A stretch of 64,000 nucleotides of DNA from Bacteroidota bacterium (GCA_003389385.1 QQVM01000017.1:136443-200442); one strand, 5' to 3'; counted from the first letter of the stretch, positions 39,942 to 49,509 are shown. Numbers and translations are program-made. Notes: generated by a model from the letters alone, not told the origin.

Positions 39942-41660
39942 ATGCAAAAAGAGCTTCAACTGCCAGAAAAGATCAGGAGGAAATTTGTACCTGAAAATCT
40001 CAATCTGGATTCCTGGGAGTCGCTGGAACCTTTTTACAAAGAATTGACAGAGCTAACTATTGACTCAATTCAGGAACTCAATGAATGGCTCGCGAAAGTC
40101 AGCGAACTGGAATCTGTTGTACAGGAACACATAGGATGGCTTTACATAAGAATGACCTGTGATACAAAGGATCAGGAAAAGACCAGGGCATACACATATT
40201 TTGTTGAGAACATACATCCTAAAATTGAGCCTTATGCAGACAAGCTGAATAAGAAGCTTTTCAATTGTTCCTTCAAAGAAAGCCTTGATAAAAAGTATGA
40301 ACTTGTGTTGAAGCAGGTGGAAAACTCGATTCGCATATTTCGTGAAGAGAATATCCCTCTAGTGTCGGAGATGACCTTACTCGAACAGAAATACGGTGAG
40401 ATTGCCGGTGCCATGTCGATTGAATGGGAAGGAAAGACGCTTACACTTCAACAGGCGGCACGTTTTATCCGCAATCCAGACAGAGAGATTCGTCGTAAAG
40501 CATATGAACTAATATCTGCAAGGAGACTTCAGGACAGAGAAAAACTTGATGAGCTGTTTGATAATCTGATTGCTCTGCGAGATAAAGTCTCGCACAATTC
40601 TGACTTTGAAAATTACCGCGACTATAAATTTGTGGAGCTTGACAGATTTGATTACTCTGCAGATGATTGTCTGAAATTTCATGAATCAGTGAAAGGATCT
40701 CTAGTTCCAATTCTTGAAAAAATTTCCGCCGAAAGGAAGAGTGCCATGAAACTTGAATCACTCAAGCCCTGGGATACTGAGGTTGATGTGTACGGAAGAG
40801 AAGATCTCAAGCCATTTGACGGCGGCAAGGAGTTGATGGATAAAACCATTGCCTGCTTCAATTCGATTGATCCGTATTTTGCGGAGGTTGCTTCGACCCT
40901 GAACGCAATGAATTTCATCGACCTTGATTCAAGAGTAGGCAAGGCTCCGGGTGGTTACAATTACCCATTATATGAATCGGGTGTGCCATTTATTTTCATG
41001 AATGCGAGCGGATCGTTTCGTGATGTCGTGACAATGGTTCATGAAGGCGGCCACGCAATTCATTCCATGCTCACGCGTGAGCTGGAATATGTGGGATTCA
41101 AAGAGCTTCCGTCTGAAATTGCTGAGCTCGCATCGATGGGGATGGAGCTTATTTCTATGGAGCACTGGGAACATTTTTTCGCTAATCCGGAAGAACTTAA
41201 AAGAGCAAGAAAAGAGCAGCTTGAAAATGTACTTGAAGCGCTGCCTTGGATTGCCTGCATAGATCATTTCCAGCACTGGCTGTATACAAATCCCGGCCAT
41301 ACACAGGAGGACCGCAATAATGCATGGCTGAAGATGTATAGTGAATTCAACGGATCTTCTGTGGACTGGAAAGGACATGAAAAGGCTCTGGAAGCAATGT
41401 GGCAGAAACAGCTTCATTTGTATGAAGTGCCCTTCTATTACATAGAGTACGGCATGGCACAGCTTGGAGCAATCGCACTCTGGAGGAATTATAAAAAGGA
41501 TCCAGCCAAAACGCTCAAGCAATACAAAGAAGCATTATCGCTGGGTTATACTTGTTCCATTCCTGAAGTTTATAAGACAGCCGGAATCAGATTTGACTTT
41601 TCTGCGGACTACATCCGTGAATTGGCTGATTTCACTTATGCTGAGTACCTGAAAGTGTAA
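39942..41660 (+). CDS. pepF: Oligoendopeptidase F (M3 family)
   Basis: A cytoplasmic zinc peptidase that cleaves short peptides. From ATG 39942 it has 572 residues, a typical M3B length. The open frame extends to 39828, but those residues overlap the DUF5606 gene and lack family similarity. The zinc site is HEGGH (His367, Glu368, His371) in VTMVHEGGHAIHSML, with the third ligand expected in the following ELPSEIAELASMGME helix. The C-terminal IEYGMAQLGAIALWRNY matches the family's conserved end. The gene starts immediately after the DUF5606 stop, forming a two-gene operon. Confidence 0.92.
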   Translation: MQKELQLPEKIRRKFVPENLNLDSWESLEPFYKELTELTIDSIQELNEWLAKVSELESVVQEHIGWLYIRMTCDTKDQEKTRAYTYFVENIHPKIEPYADKLNKKLFNCSFKESLDKKYELVLKQVENSIRIFREENIPLVSEMTLLEQKYGEIAGAMSIEWEGKTLTLQQAARFIRNPDREIRRKAYELISARRLQDREKLDELFDNLIALRDKVSHNSDFENYRDYKFVELDRFDYSADDCLKFHESVKGSLVPILEKISAERKSAMKLESLKPWDTEVDVYGREDLKPFDGGKELMDKTIACFNSIDPYFAEVASTLNAMNFIDLDSRVGKAPGGYNYPLYESGVPFIFMNASGSFRDVVTMVHEGGHAIHSMLTRELEYVGFKELPSEIAELASMGMELISMEHWEHFFANPEELKRARKEQLENVLEALPWIACIDHFQHWLYTNPGHTQEDRNNAWLKMYSEFNGSSVDWKGHEKALEAMWQKQLHLYEVPFYYIEYGMAQLGAIALWRNYKKDPAKTLKQYKEALSLGYTCSIPEVYKTAGIRFDFSADYIRELADFTYAEYLKV

Positions 41661-41938
41661 GATTATTGGCTAAATTTTCCGGCTTTTATGTGAAATTTTC
41701 CAGTACTCCGGAAAAGAAATGGAACCATGTATTCTAAAATCTATATTTTGAGAATTTCCGGGGGCATCCAATAAGACAAAAATTTTCTTCACCCGGCTGT
41801 TGATCAGAATCCTGGCCGCGGTTAATATTAATAAGCTGTAATATTCTGACCGCATTCGCATTGTCTGGAATGCACATTGTTAAAACATCTTAGGCATTCT
41901 TTGATATAAGGATTGAAGTATAAATGGCTTAATTCCGA
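41661..41938. other. Intergenic region with hairpins before the hybrid kinase
   Basis: 278 bases with no credible gene. Two inverted repeats are visible: TTTTCC ... GGAAAA (about 41696-41716) and GCGGT-t-AATATT ... AATATT-ctg-ACCGC (41818-41853). Neither is followed by a T run long enough for a clear terminator. The second could be a leader structure of the kinase mRNA or an operator. Confidence 0.4.
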
Positions 41939-44900
41939 TTGGATAAGAGGAAATCACATAAACGTAATTCTTCATCAGAGGAAGGCAGGAAGGTATTGTA
42001 CCGCCTTCTCCTGCTTGCTGTGGGTGTGGTGTACACACTTGTGTTCATTCTCGATTATTTGCTCCAGCTTCATTTCACCTTTTTCCTTTTGCTGAGTTTG
42101 TTTGGTTTTGTGATTCTCACTTTGTTTTACATGTGGATTAAAGTATCCAGATCTGAAGAAAGTTCGGATGATTTTCTGGAGGATGAAAATGCAGCAGTTA
42201 AGGAATCTGTGAAGGACCCTATGATGACGGTTCGAACTTCTGACGGGCTTGTCATAGACTGCAATGAGGAGTTGATGAGATTATTTGGCGCCACAGATAA
42301 ATCCGAAATTATCGGAACTGACCTGGGGCAGCTTATGTCAAAGCCCTGGAGTAATACACAGAGAAAAGAATTCAGGTCTCAGCTAAAGGCAAAGGGTAAT
42401 GCAGGAGCAATATCTTCCTTTGTAAGCCTTGATGGCAAGGTATTTCAGGCGATGATTTCTGTTTCAAGGAACGATGCTGATCCTGGAATCCTGCACGCAA
42501 GATTTTTCGAACTTTCCGGGGTGACTGATATCCATGTACCGGAGCCGTTGAAACAGAATCAATCAGAAGAGCATCAGGATTTGCTTGATGAAGGAATTGT
42601 TCCCATGGCCATGATAGGAATAGACTATCGTTTTGTCAGGGCGAATAAGCCGTTCTGCGATCTCTTGGGTTATGACGAGCACGAATTGAAAAGAATGAGC
42701 GTGCTGGATATATTCCTTCCGTCTGATAAGGATGATGAGCAGAAGAATCTTTCAGGAATTTTCAGCGGAGAAATTTCATTGCTAAAAAATGAAAAAAGAG
42801 TGGTGAGAAGAAACCGGGATGTAATCTGGGTCTCCGGAACTTCTTCATTAATCAGAGATTCGCAGGGCAGACCGAAATTTGTGATGAGTTTCGCTGAAAA
42901 CATCACGCAGAGAAAAATAAGTGAACAAAAACTCCTTAACAGGAAAAACAGACTTGCAGAATTGGTAAATGCCGGCAGTTCCGGAATTGTATCCGTTGAC
43001 AGGCATCATACTATATTATATATCAATGACCGTCTGCGTGAGTTATTGTTTGGTCTTACCGGTGTATTGATTGAACCTGGTTATAACCTGCTGGATATAT
43101 TGCCTGCAGCACATACGGATGATTACCTGCAATTGCATAAGAAAGCATTTGATTCAGGTGAAGCTCAAGTCCAGAAAAAGATAAATGTGTCTGGACGTGA
43201 CTTGTTTGTGGAAATTATTTTTTCCGGAATGAAGAATGAAAGTGGCCAGGTTAACAGTCTGACTTTGTTTGGACGTGATGTTACCGAACAAAAGAATGCG
43301 GAACTGGCGATCTTAAAAGAAAAAGAAGAAGCCCAAAAAGCAACAAAAGCCAAATCGGACTTTTTGGCCACCATGAGCCATGAAATTCGAACGCCTTTGA
43401 ATGGTGTGATTGGCATGGGAAGATTGCTGGGCCAGACAAATCTCAATCCCAAGCAAAAAGAATTTGTAGACTCACTGCTTTTAAGCGGAGAGGCATTACT
43501 GTCGGTGATTAATGATATTCTGGATTATTCAAAGATTGAATCTGAAAAGATGCAGCTTGAATACAAGCCAATGTCAGTAAGACGTTGTATAGAAGAAACA
43601 TTTGATTTGCTTGCCGGCAGAGCCATCGAAAAGAAACTGAGCCTTCAATTTGCAATTGACAGCAATGTGCCGACTTATATTCAGGGTGATTTAACGAGGA
43701 TGAGGCAGGTGCTGATGAACCTGGTTGGTAACGCAATCAAGTTCACCACTGCTGGAAGCATAAGCATCAGGGTTCATGCTTCCATGCTGAGGGACGGTAA
43801 ACATCAGCTGCATTTTGAGGTGGAAGATACCGGAATTGGTATCCCATCTGATAAAATTGGAAGCCTGTTTCAGACATTCTCACAGGTAGATTCCGGAACT
43901 GCGGCCAAGTATGAAGGTACTGGACTCGGACTGGCGATTTGTAAGAATCTTGTGACTATGATGGGAGGAAAAATCTGGGTTGTCAGTGAGCAAGGCAGAG
44001 GTTCAAACTTCCAGTTTACAATTATTACGGAGCAGGCCAAAGTACCTGAAGTGAAAAAGCAGTTCTTATCTGGGTCGCATAAGCTTGTGAATTCAAATGT
44101 GCTTATTATTGCAGATGAGAGAACAGAAGCTGAAACCTATGCTTCTTACTTTAAGCGCTGGAATATGAATCCTCACATTGCTTCTTCGGCGAAGGAAGCA
44201 ATGAGCAGGATTAATTCCGAAGTAACATTCCAACTCGTGATGATTGATGCTCAGATCCTGAGCCGAAGTCCGTTTGATTTAGCAATTGAAATCAGGGATT
44301 CATATTCGGAAGAGAAAGTTCCCCTTGTGCTTTTCAATGCTGAAAGCGAAGAGCAGATCGGGTATGATTATACAAGCAGGCTTTTTGCTGCAGTTATCCC
44401 TAAAAATCTTGACAGGTCAAAAGTTTTGGATATCCTCATCAGTGTATTCAGTGTTGAGGTTCACATTAAGAAAGAACATGAGAGAGGGCTTGGCACACTG
44501 CAGGAAAAAATTGCTTTAGAAATCCCGGCAAGGATTCTGATTGCTGAAGATAATCTAATCAATCAAAAACTGGTGCAAAACATTTTTGAAGGACTTGGAT
44601 ACAGGCCTGACATAGTATCGAACGGAAGAGAAGCATTGAACAAGATGCGAAGCAACGCTTATGATGTGGCATTCATGGATGTGCAGATGCCGGAGCTTGA
44701 CGGATTGGAGGCTACTCGTATGATGCTGAAGAGCCAGGAAATATCTCCCAAGCCTTATGTGATTGCGATGACAGCCTTTGCACTTGAAGGTGACCGTCAA
44801 AAATGCATTGATGCCGGCATGAACGATTATATCAGCAAGCCATTCCTCATAGAGGAAATTGTAGAAAAGCTGAGAAAGTGGAATGCATCTGTGCCATCAA

Positions 44901-45301
44901 CTACTTCGGCTAAAGCGGAAACCGGAGATGCCCCATCGAAAGTTCTTGAAGAGAAGACGCTGGGAAGATTAAAGGAGATGGCGGCAAGTGCCGACATGGA
45001 CTTCTTCGGTGAAGTGTTGAAGATGTATGTCAAGCAGGCCAGGGAAGTAATCGAAGCCATGATTAATGCTTGCAGAGAGGGGAAGTGGAAAGATATGAGT
45101 GATCTTGCTCACAAACTGAAAGGCTCTTCTCTGAATGTAGGTGCTTCGCTGGTGGCTGAAACATGCAAGGATATTGAAATCAAAGGGAAAAATAATCAGG
45201 CAATGAATTGCAGTGAGACTGAATCAAAGCTTAAAAAAGAATTCGAAGAGACAGTAAAAGCTTTATCAGGATATTACGGCAAAGACCTGACGGAAGATTA
45301 A
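41939..45301 (+). CDS. Hybrid sensor histidine kinase with PAS, two receiver and HPt domains
   Basis: A 1120-residue membrane-bound phosphorelay protein. The start appears to be TTG 41939, because the ATG at 41924 is followed by a stop after one codon. Order: two transmembrane helices (~20-67), three PAS domains (~92-190, ~212-325, ~335-450), HisKA with His481 (SDFLATMSHEIRTPLNG) and HATPase (NAIKF, DTGIGI, GTGLGLAI). Then come a divergent receiver (718-845, Asp770), a canonical receiver (865-980, Asp914, Lys967) and an HPt domain with His1058 (LAHKLKGSS). The first receiver lacks the usual acidic pair (IADER), so it may not be phosphorylated. There is no DNA-binding output domain. The stop overlaps the murB stop by 4 bases (TTAA). 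Confidence 0.92.
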   Translation: MDKRKSHKRNSSSEEGRKVLYRLLLLAVGVVYTLVFILDYLLQLHFTFFLLLSLFGFVILTLFYMWIKVSRSEESSDDFLEDENAAVKESVKDPMMTVRTSDGLVIDCNEELMRLFGATDKSEIIGTDLGQLMSKPWSNTQRKEFRSQLKAKGNAGAISSFVSLDGKVFQAMISVSRNDADPGILHARFFELSGVTDIHVPEPLKQNQSEEHQDLLDEGIVPMAMIGIDYRFVRANKPFCDLLGYDEHELKRMSVLDIFLPSDKDDEQKNLSGIFSGEISLLKNEKRVVRRNRDVIWVSGTSSLIRDSQGRPKFVMSFAENITQRKISEQKLLNRKNRLAELVNAGSSGIVSVDRHHTILYINDRLRELLFGLTGVLIEPGYNLLDILPAAHTDDYLQLHKKAFDSGEAQVQKKINVSGRDLFVEIIFSGMKNESGQVNSLTLFGRDVTEQKNAELAILKEKEEAQKATKAKSDFLATMSHEIRTPLNGVIGMGRLLGQTNLNPKQKEFVDSLLLSGEALLSVINDILDYSKIESEKMQLEYKPMSVRRCIEETFDLLAGRAIEKKLSLQFAIDSNVPTYIQGDLTRMRQVLMNLVGNAIKFTTAGSISIRVHASMLRDGKHQLHFEVEDTGIGIPSDKIGSLFQTFSQVDSGTAAKYEGTGLGLAICKNLVTMMGGKIWVVSEQGRGSNFQFTIITEQAKVPEVKKQFLSGSHKLVNSNVLIIADERTEAETYASYFKRWNMNPHIASSAKEAMSRINSEVTFQLVMIDAQILSRSPFDLAIEIRDSYSEEKVPLVLFNAESEEQIGYDYTSRLFAAVIPKNLDRSKVLDILISVFSVEVHIKKEHERGLGTLQEKIALEIPARILIAEDNLINQKLVQNIFEGLGYRPDIVSNGREALNKMRSNAYDVAFMDVQMPELDGLEATRMMLKSQEISPKPYVIAMTAFALEGDRQKCIDAGMNDYISKPFLIEEIVEKLRKWNASVPSTTSAKAETGDAPSKVLEEKTLGRLKEMAASADMDFFGEVLKMYVKQAREVIEAMINACREGKWKDMSDLAHKLKGSSLNVGASLVAETCKDIEIKGKNNQAMNCSETESKLKKEFEETVKALSGYYGKDLTED

Positions 45302-46323
45302 ATTACGTTCACTTCTTTTTCCAGAAGAATTCCGAATTTTTCGTGAACACTTTCAATAACCTTGTCAGCATGCATTATCAATTCTTCTCCGCTGGCACCT
45401 CCGTAGTTCACCAGTACCAGTGCCTGTTTTGCATGCATTCCCACCTGGCCTGAGCGAATTCCTTTCCAACCGCACTTTTCAATCAGCCATCCGGCAGCAA
45501 TTTTAATCATGCCTGTACTGGTTTTATAGGCCACAATTTCCGGGTGTTTCGCTTTCAGTTCTTCGAAATAACTTTCAGCGATTTCAGGATTTTTGAAAAA
45601 GCTGCCTGCATTGCCTATTTCAGCAGGATCAGGAAGCTTGCTTTTTCTGATGTTTATTACAGCGTTACTTATATCCCTGATGCCTGGAGATTTCACACCC
45701 ATTCGTGACAATTCTTCTTCTATTGCCCCGTATGAAGTATTCAGGACATGCTGCTTATTCAGTCGAAGTGTGATGCTGATAATGGCATAGTGATTTTTCT
45801 CTTCGCCTTTGAATATGCTGTCGCGGTATGCAAATCTGCATTCGTCATAGGTGAATATCCTCCTGCTTCCGTCTTCCAAATCCATGGCTTCAAGCTCAGT
45901 AAAAACATCTTTAAGCTCCACTCCGTATGCTCCAATATTCTGTATCGGAGCTGCCCCGACACAGCCGGGTATAAGCGATAGATTTTCAATTCCGCCAAGG
46001 TTCTGATCCAGGCACCAAAGCACGAAGTCGTGCCATACCTCTCCTGATGAAGCTTTCACGTAAGCGTAATTGTCATCCTCGCTTAAAATTTCAATGCCCT
46101 TGGTTTTGATGTGAATTACGATGCCCGGATAGTCGGAACTGAAGAGCATATTGCTGCCTCCGCCCAGAATTAATTTCTGAGGGTAGGATTTGCTGCCGTT
46201 CAGGAGAAATTTCTTTAGATCCTGCGGCTGGTGAATTTCAATGTAATACCTGCATCTGGCGTCCACGCCAAAGGTGTTCAGGGTTTTCAGTGAATAATTT
46301 TCCAGTATGCTTGATGTCGTCAC
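45298..46323 (-). CDS. murB: UDP-N-acetylenolpyruvoylglucosamine reductase
   Basis: FAD enzyme that makes UDP-N-acetylmuramic acid, the second committed step of peptidoglycan synthesis. 341 residues, the long E. coli-like type. It begins with NYSLKTLNTFGVDARCRYY, the standard N terminus, followed by the FAD motif ILGGGSNMLFS and LSLIPGCVGAAPIQNIGAYGVE. Catalytic residues sit in FAYRDSIFK and GNAGSFFKNPE. The start is GTG at 46323, consistent with the family's N-terminal length. It converges on the hybrid kinase with overlapping stop codons. The 243 bases upstream hold a candidate small RNA on the plus strand. Confidence 0.95.
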   Translation of the reverse strand: MTTSSILENYSLKTLNTFGVDARCRYYIEIHQPQDLKKFLLNGSKSYPQKLILGGGSNMLFSSDYPGIVIHIKTKGIEILSEDDNYAYVKASSGEVWHDFVLWCLDQNLGGIENLSLIPGCVGAAPIQNIGAYGVELKDVFTELEAMDLEDGSRRIFTYDECRFAYRDSIFKGEEKNHYAIISITLRLNKQHVLNTSYGAIEEELSRMGVKSPGIRDISNAVINIRKSKLPDPAEIGNAGSFFKNPEIAESYFEELKAKHPEIVAYKTSTGMIKIAAGWLIEKCGWKGIRSGQVGMHAKQALVLVNYGGASGEELIMHADKVIESVHEKFGILLEKEVNVI

Positions 46324-46387
46324 GCTGCTAAAATAATTCCGGCTAATATCCGGATTCTCTTTACTCTATAAATTTTTTAAACAGATA

Positions 46388-46566
46388 CTCACAGGCTAAT
46401 CTGTGGTGTTCACCAAGTAGGAAAGGGCAAGTGCTTAAAAATATTGATATTCGAAATCCTCCGGCATATTTTCATGATCTCATGGTTTAGTTTTTGGTTA
46501 AACAACCGAAAGGTTCGTTGAGTTAAGCTCGAAGCAGCAGTCCTGCGACTGCTGCTTTCGTTTTTA
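46388..46566 (+). ncRNA. Candidate small RNA, 3' end in a strong hairpin
   Basis: A 243-base gap (46324-46566) between murB and a minus-strand barrel gene carries a series of short stems on the plus strand. They are CACAG/CTGTG (46390-46405), GGTG/CACC (46405-46414), AACC-GAAA-GGTT with a GNRA loop (46504-46515), and a 10-bp terminator stem with T tail. No plus-strand gene upstream would need this terminator. The 5' end is a guess and no known RNA family was recognised. The alternative is that the last stem only protects the minus-strand mRNA end. Confidence 0.3.
46532..46565 (+). terminator. Strong hairpin with plus-strand T tail
   Basis: AAGCAGCAGT (46532-46541) pairs perfectly with ACTGCTGCTT (46548-46557); the plus strand continues TCGTTTTT. 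On the minus strand it follows the stop of the barrel gene by about 10 bases but lacks a T tail, so it may mark transcript ends on both strands. Confidence 0.65.
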
Positions 46567-47166
46567 TTAAAACTTTACCTGTAATCCGACTCCTACCGAA
46601 GCCCCGTTCAGGTACAGCTCATAATCGTGGAGTTTTCCATTAGTGTCTTCAATTCTTCCGTCCTTATACCGTAGCTGATTGTACGCAAGATGAGCGAAGA
46701 ATCCAATGTGTTCCCAGGGGAAAAAATTAGCAGCGACATCGACCTGAAAATGTGCACCGTCCCCTTTGAACTGTTCTTGATTGATTTTATTGTCATACTT
46801 GAATCCGGATAAACCGTATTTAATTCCAATGTGAATATTGAAATTTTCAGTTCTGAGAAAATGATAATTGAGCATTAGGCTTGCGTCAAAATTCGATGCG
46901 GTGGATGTGTCTTCATTACTGAAGTATTTATTCGGCCGAAACTGAATCCCTGCGCCAATATTATCTGTGAGTCCGTATTCCACACCAATCGGAATCACAG
47001 TGCTCAGTGCACCATCCGTATTTTTTATCGCGTTTACCGGATCTTCAGCCACGGTTCCGTACATGCCAAGATCTATACCTGCACTGATGATAATATTGCC
47101 TTTTTCAAAACTTTGGGAATTGGCAATGGCCGGGAACAACAATACCAGGAGAATAAAGCGTTTCAT
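46567..47166 (-). CDS. Small outer-membrane beta-barrel protein
   Basis: A 199-residue exported protein. From ATG 47166 it starts MKRFILLVLLFPAIANSQ, a good signal peptide; the longer frame to 47202 is not used. The rest is a series of amphipathic strands with Gly and aromatic residues (ISAGIDLGMYG, YGLTDNIGAGIQFRP, IHIGIKYGLSGFKY, IGFFAHLAYNQLRY, GASVGVGLQVKF) that ends in Phe, as for an 8-strand OmpX/OmpW-type barrel. No ligand or enzyme motif is visible. It is divergent from gmhA. Confidence 0.75.
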   Translation of the reverse strand: MKRFILLVLLFPAIANSQSFEKGNIIISAGIDLGMYGTVAEDPVNAIKNTDGALSTVIPIGVEYGLTDNIGAGIQFRPNKYFSNEDTSTASNFDASLMLNYHFLRTENFNIHIGIKYGLSGFKYDNKINQEQFKGDGAHFQVDVAANFFPWEHIGFFAHLAYNQLRYKDGRIEDTNGKLHDYELYLNGASVGVGLQVKF

Positions 47167-47267
47167 AAAATAAGTTGATTCAATGAGTATATTTGATAGC
47201 ACAAGATAAGAAATAGAATTATTTACATTCTAAATCATACCTTCGGCTTCAAAATTAATATCCGCGT

Positions 47268-47849
47268 ATGAACAGAACGGAACAGATTGAAAAAAATTTA
47301 ATTGAGGCGCAAACCTCCCTTGACAATTTTTTAAAGGACAAAAATAATATCAGTCGAATTGCTTCTGCTGCCGGAATAATGATTGATTCCCTGGGCAATG
47401 GAGGAAAATTAATTTCATGCGGCAACGGTGGAAGCATGTGTGATGCTATGCATTTTGCAGAAGAGCTTAGTGGAAGGTTCAGGGATGATCGTCCCGCCCT
47501 CGCTGCAATTTCCATTTCTGATCCGTCACATATTACATGTGTTGCGAATGATTACGGCGTTGAGTTTATCTTTTCAAGATTTATTGATGCACACGGCAGA
47601 CCCGGTGATGTTTTGTTGGCTATTTCCACCAGCGGCAATTCGCCTAATGTTGTTGCAGCGGCCGAATCTGCCAAAGCGAAAGGAATGAAAATTGTGGGGC
47701 TCACAGGAAAAAGCGGAGGTGCACTGGCTGAAATTTGCGATGTGGAGATCAGGGCGCCACATTCAGATTACGCTGACAGGGCTCAGGAGATTCACATAAA
47801 AGTGATACACTCTTTAATTCACTGCATAGAAGCTGAGTTGAAAAAATAA
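47268..47849 (+). CDS. gmhA: Phosphoheptose (sedoheptulose 7-phosphate) isomerase
   Basis: Converts D-sedoheptulose 7-phosphate to D-glycero-D-manno-heptose 7-phosphate, the first step to the LPS core heptose. The 193-residue SIS-domain protein matches GmhA along its length. It has [21 protein letters not shown] with the phosphate-binding [19 protein letters not shown] with the second sugar-phosphate loop, and a C-terminal [15 protein letters not shown] helix with conserved His residues. The ATG at 47268 is clear. yifB starts 57 bases later on the same strand, so the two could share a transcript. A weak -7 box (TACCTTCG) lies about 25 bases upstream of the ATG. Confidence 0.92.
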   Translation: MNRTEQIEKNLIEAQTSLDNFLKDKNNISRIASAAGIMIDSLGNGGKLISCGNGGSMCDAMHFAEELSGRFRDDRPALAAISISDPSHITCVANDYGVEFIFSRFIDAHGRPGDVLLAISTSGNSPNVVAAAESAKAKGMKIVGLTGKSGGALAEICDVEIRAPHSDYADRAQEIHIKVIHSLIHCIEAELKK

Positions 47850-47906
47850 TCCAATTACAGAGGAGAATAAACCAGGTGCTTTGCGCCCAGATATACTATT
47901 GCCATT

Positions 47907-48962
47907 ATGCTGGTAAAAACTTTCGGCAGCGCCGTTTTCGGAATTAATGCTACCATTATTACAGTTGAAGTCAATCTCAGCAGCGGAGTAAATTACATTT
48001 TAGTCGGATTGCCTGACAACGCTGTAAGAGAAAGCCAGAAGAGAATTGTTGCGGCTTTGAAAAATTGCAATTACTCGTATCCAAAGAGGGAGATTACTGT
48101 GAACATGGCCCCTGCTGACATCAGGAAGGAAGGTTCTTCTTATGACCTGAGTATAGCCATTGGAATTTTGGCTGCGAGCGCCCAGATCAAGGATGATGAG
48201 CTGGATCGCTATGTAATTATGGGAGAGTTGTCGCTCGATGGAACACTTCAACCGGTAAAGGGTGTGCTTCCCATAGCAATTCAGGCAAAAAAAGATGGTT
48301 TTAAAGGGCTTATTCTGCCAATGCAAAATGCCGCAGAAGCAGGAATAGTGAATGGCATTGATGTCTTCGGCATGGAAAAAATTTCTGAAGTAGTGGATTT
48401 TTTCAATGGGGAAAATCACCCTGCGCCGGTGGTGGTTGATGCAGCCGCTGAGTTCAGAAACAACCAGGATAAAACGGAGTTTGATTTTTCTGATGTACGC
48501 GGACAGGAAAATATAAAAAGGGCCATGGAAGTGGCAGCGGCAGGCGGGCATAATATCATTTTGATTGGCCCTCCGGGTGCGGGTAAAACTATGTTGGCAA
48601 GACGTCTTCCGGGCATACTTCCGCCTCTGACTTTGGATGAGGCTCTTGAAACGACAAAGATTCATTCTGTAGCCGGTAAGCTTGGAAAAGATTGTTCATT
48701 GGTTTCTGTACGTCCGTTCAGGGCGCCGCACCATACGATTTCCGACGTGGCCCTGGTAGGAGGCGGAGGTTTTCCTCAGCCTGGCGAGATCTCCCTTGCG
48801 CACAATGGCGTATTGTTCCTCGATGAATTGCCTGAGTTCAAACGAACAGTGCTTGAAGTGATGCGACAGCCACTTGAGGAAAGGACTGTTACAATCTCCC
48901 GGGCTCGCTTTTCAATCGAGTATCCGGCAAGTTTTATGCTCGTGTCTTCCATGAATCCTTGA
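47907..48962 (+). CDS. yifB: YifB/ComM-family Mg-chelatase-like AAA ATPase, truncated at the 3' end
   Basis: YifB/ComM proteins are hexameric AAA+ ATPases; ComM promotes branch migration during natural transformation. The N-terminal Lon-like domain ([15 protein letters not shown]) is followed by Walker A GPPGAGKT (221-228) and Walker B VLFLDE (302-307). The frame ends after residue 351 at SSMNP-stop, exactly where the family continues with the conserved CPCG zinc-binding stretch. About 155 residues, including the C-terminal Mg-chelatase domain and sensor region, are absent. Sequence after the stop is unrelated and leads into accessory genes, so the gene is broken by an insertion, rearrangement or assembly join, not by a point mutation. 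The 3' part is not in this window. Confidence 0.9.
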   Translation: MLVKTFGSAVFGINATIITVEVNLSSGVNYILVGLPDNAVRESQKRIVAALKNCNYSYPKREITVNMAPADIRKEGSSYDLSIAIGILAASAQIKDDELDRYVIMGELSLDGTLQPVKGVLPIAIQAKKDGFKGLILPMQNAAEAGIVNGIDVFGMEKISEVVDFFNGENHPAPVVVDAAAEFRNNQDKTEFDFSDVRGQENIKRAMEVAAAGGHNIILIGPPGAGKTMLARRLPGILPPLTLDEALETTKIHSVAGKLGKDCSLVSVRPFRAPHHTISDVALVGGGGFPQPGEISLAHNGVLFLDELPEFKRTVLEVMRQPLEERTVTISRARFSIEYPASFMLVSSMNP

Positions 48963-48968
48963 CGTTGC
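48955..48968. other. Junction between yifB and accessory DNA
   Basis: Family similarity is clear through the codons for Met-Asn-Pro (AATCCT), and the next bases TGACGTTG no longer follow YifB. The break lies within a few bases of 48960. No terminal inverted repeat, target duplication or integrase site can be recognised because the other end is outside the window or not identifiable. Confidence 0.55.
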
Positions 48969-49026
48969 GTTGGCCTTTTGGAAATTCGAAATTCGAATAA
49001 AAAGGCAGATTACCCAGAAATTCAAG

Positions 49027-49389
49027 ATGAACCCTAAGACACTTGGAGACCACATCCGTAGGAAACGAATAATGCTCAATCAGCTTCAAAAAGATGTTGC
49101 AGATTGTTTGCAAGTTTCAGAGGATACAATAACCGGATGGGAAAATAATCGAACACAGCCTATGATCCATAACTACCCAAGTATTATAAAATATCTCGGG
49201 TACATGCCAATTTTAGTAAACCAAGATTCCATAGGAGGAAGAATATTTCATTATCGGTGCATCAATGGGATCAATCAGAAAAAGTTGGCGAAACTTGTCA
49301 ACGTGGAAGCTTCAACTGTGGCAAGTTGGGAGAAGGGTGAATTTAAGCCGAATCCAAGGGCATTAAAAAGGCTATTGAAGCTTCTTTAA
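49027..49389 (+). CDS. XRE-type protein with two helix-turn-helix domains
   Basis: A 120-residue DNA-binding protein made of two HTH_3-like units. The first (~residues 4-58) has TLGDHIRRKRIMLNQLQKDV, then VSEDTITGWENNRT with the recognition helix. The second (~68-118) has INQKKLAKLVNVEASTVASW. The TLGDHIRRKR type is frequent in mobile or accessory regions of many phyla (recalled, not searched). ATG 49027 is chosen; the frame is open upstream to a TTG at 48970, next to the yifB break, and the upstream residues could be a remnant of a longer protein. It is the first gene of the accessory region, about 65 bases from the junction. Confidence 0.8.
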   Translation: MNPKTLGDHIRRKRIMLNQLQKDVADCLQVSEDTITGWENNRTQPMIHNYPSIIKYLGYMPILVNQDSIGGRIFHYRCINGINQKKLAKLVNVEASTVASWEKGEFKPNPRALKRLLKLL

Positions 49390-49509
49390 GGAAATTGTAA
49401 AACTTTGTGAATTCATCCTGCAATTGACTTATAATACGTATATTTAGTTAGTAAAGGCTCCAAGCACGAAGTTTGGAGTAAAACAAATACTGGAAAGGAG
49501 AATGGAAAA

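Noticed and set aside
40968-41522. 184-codon minus-strand ORF
   Set aside because: It lies antisense to pepF across the zinc-site region and is a reading-frame shadow.
48000-48665. 221-codon minus-strand ORF
   Set aside because: It is antisense to yifB, where Lon-like and Walker motifs prove the plus frame.
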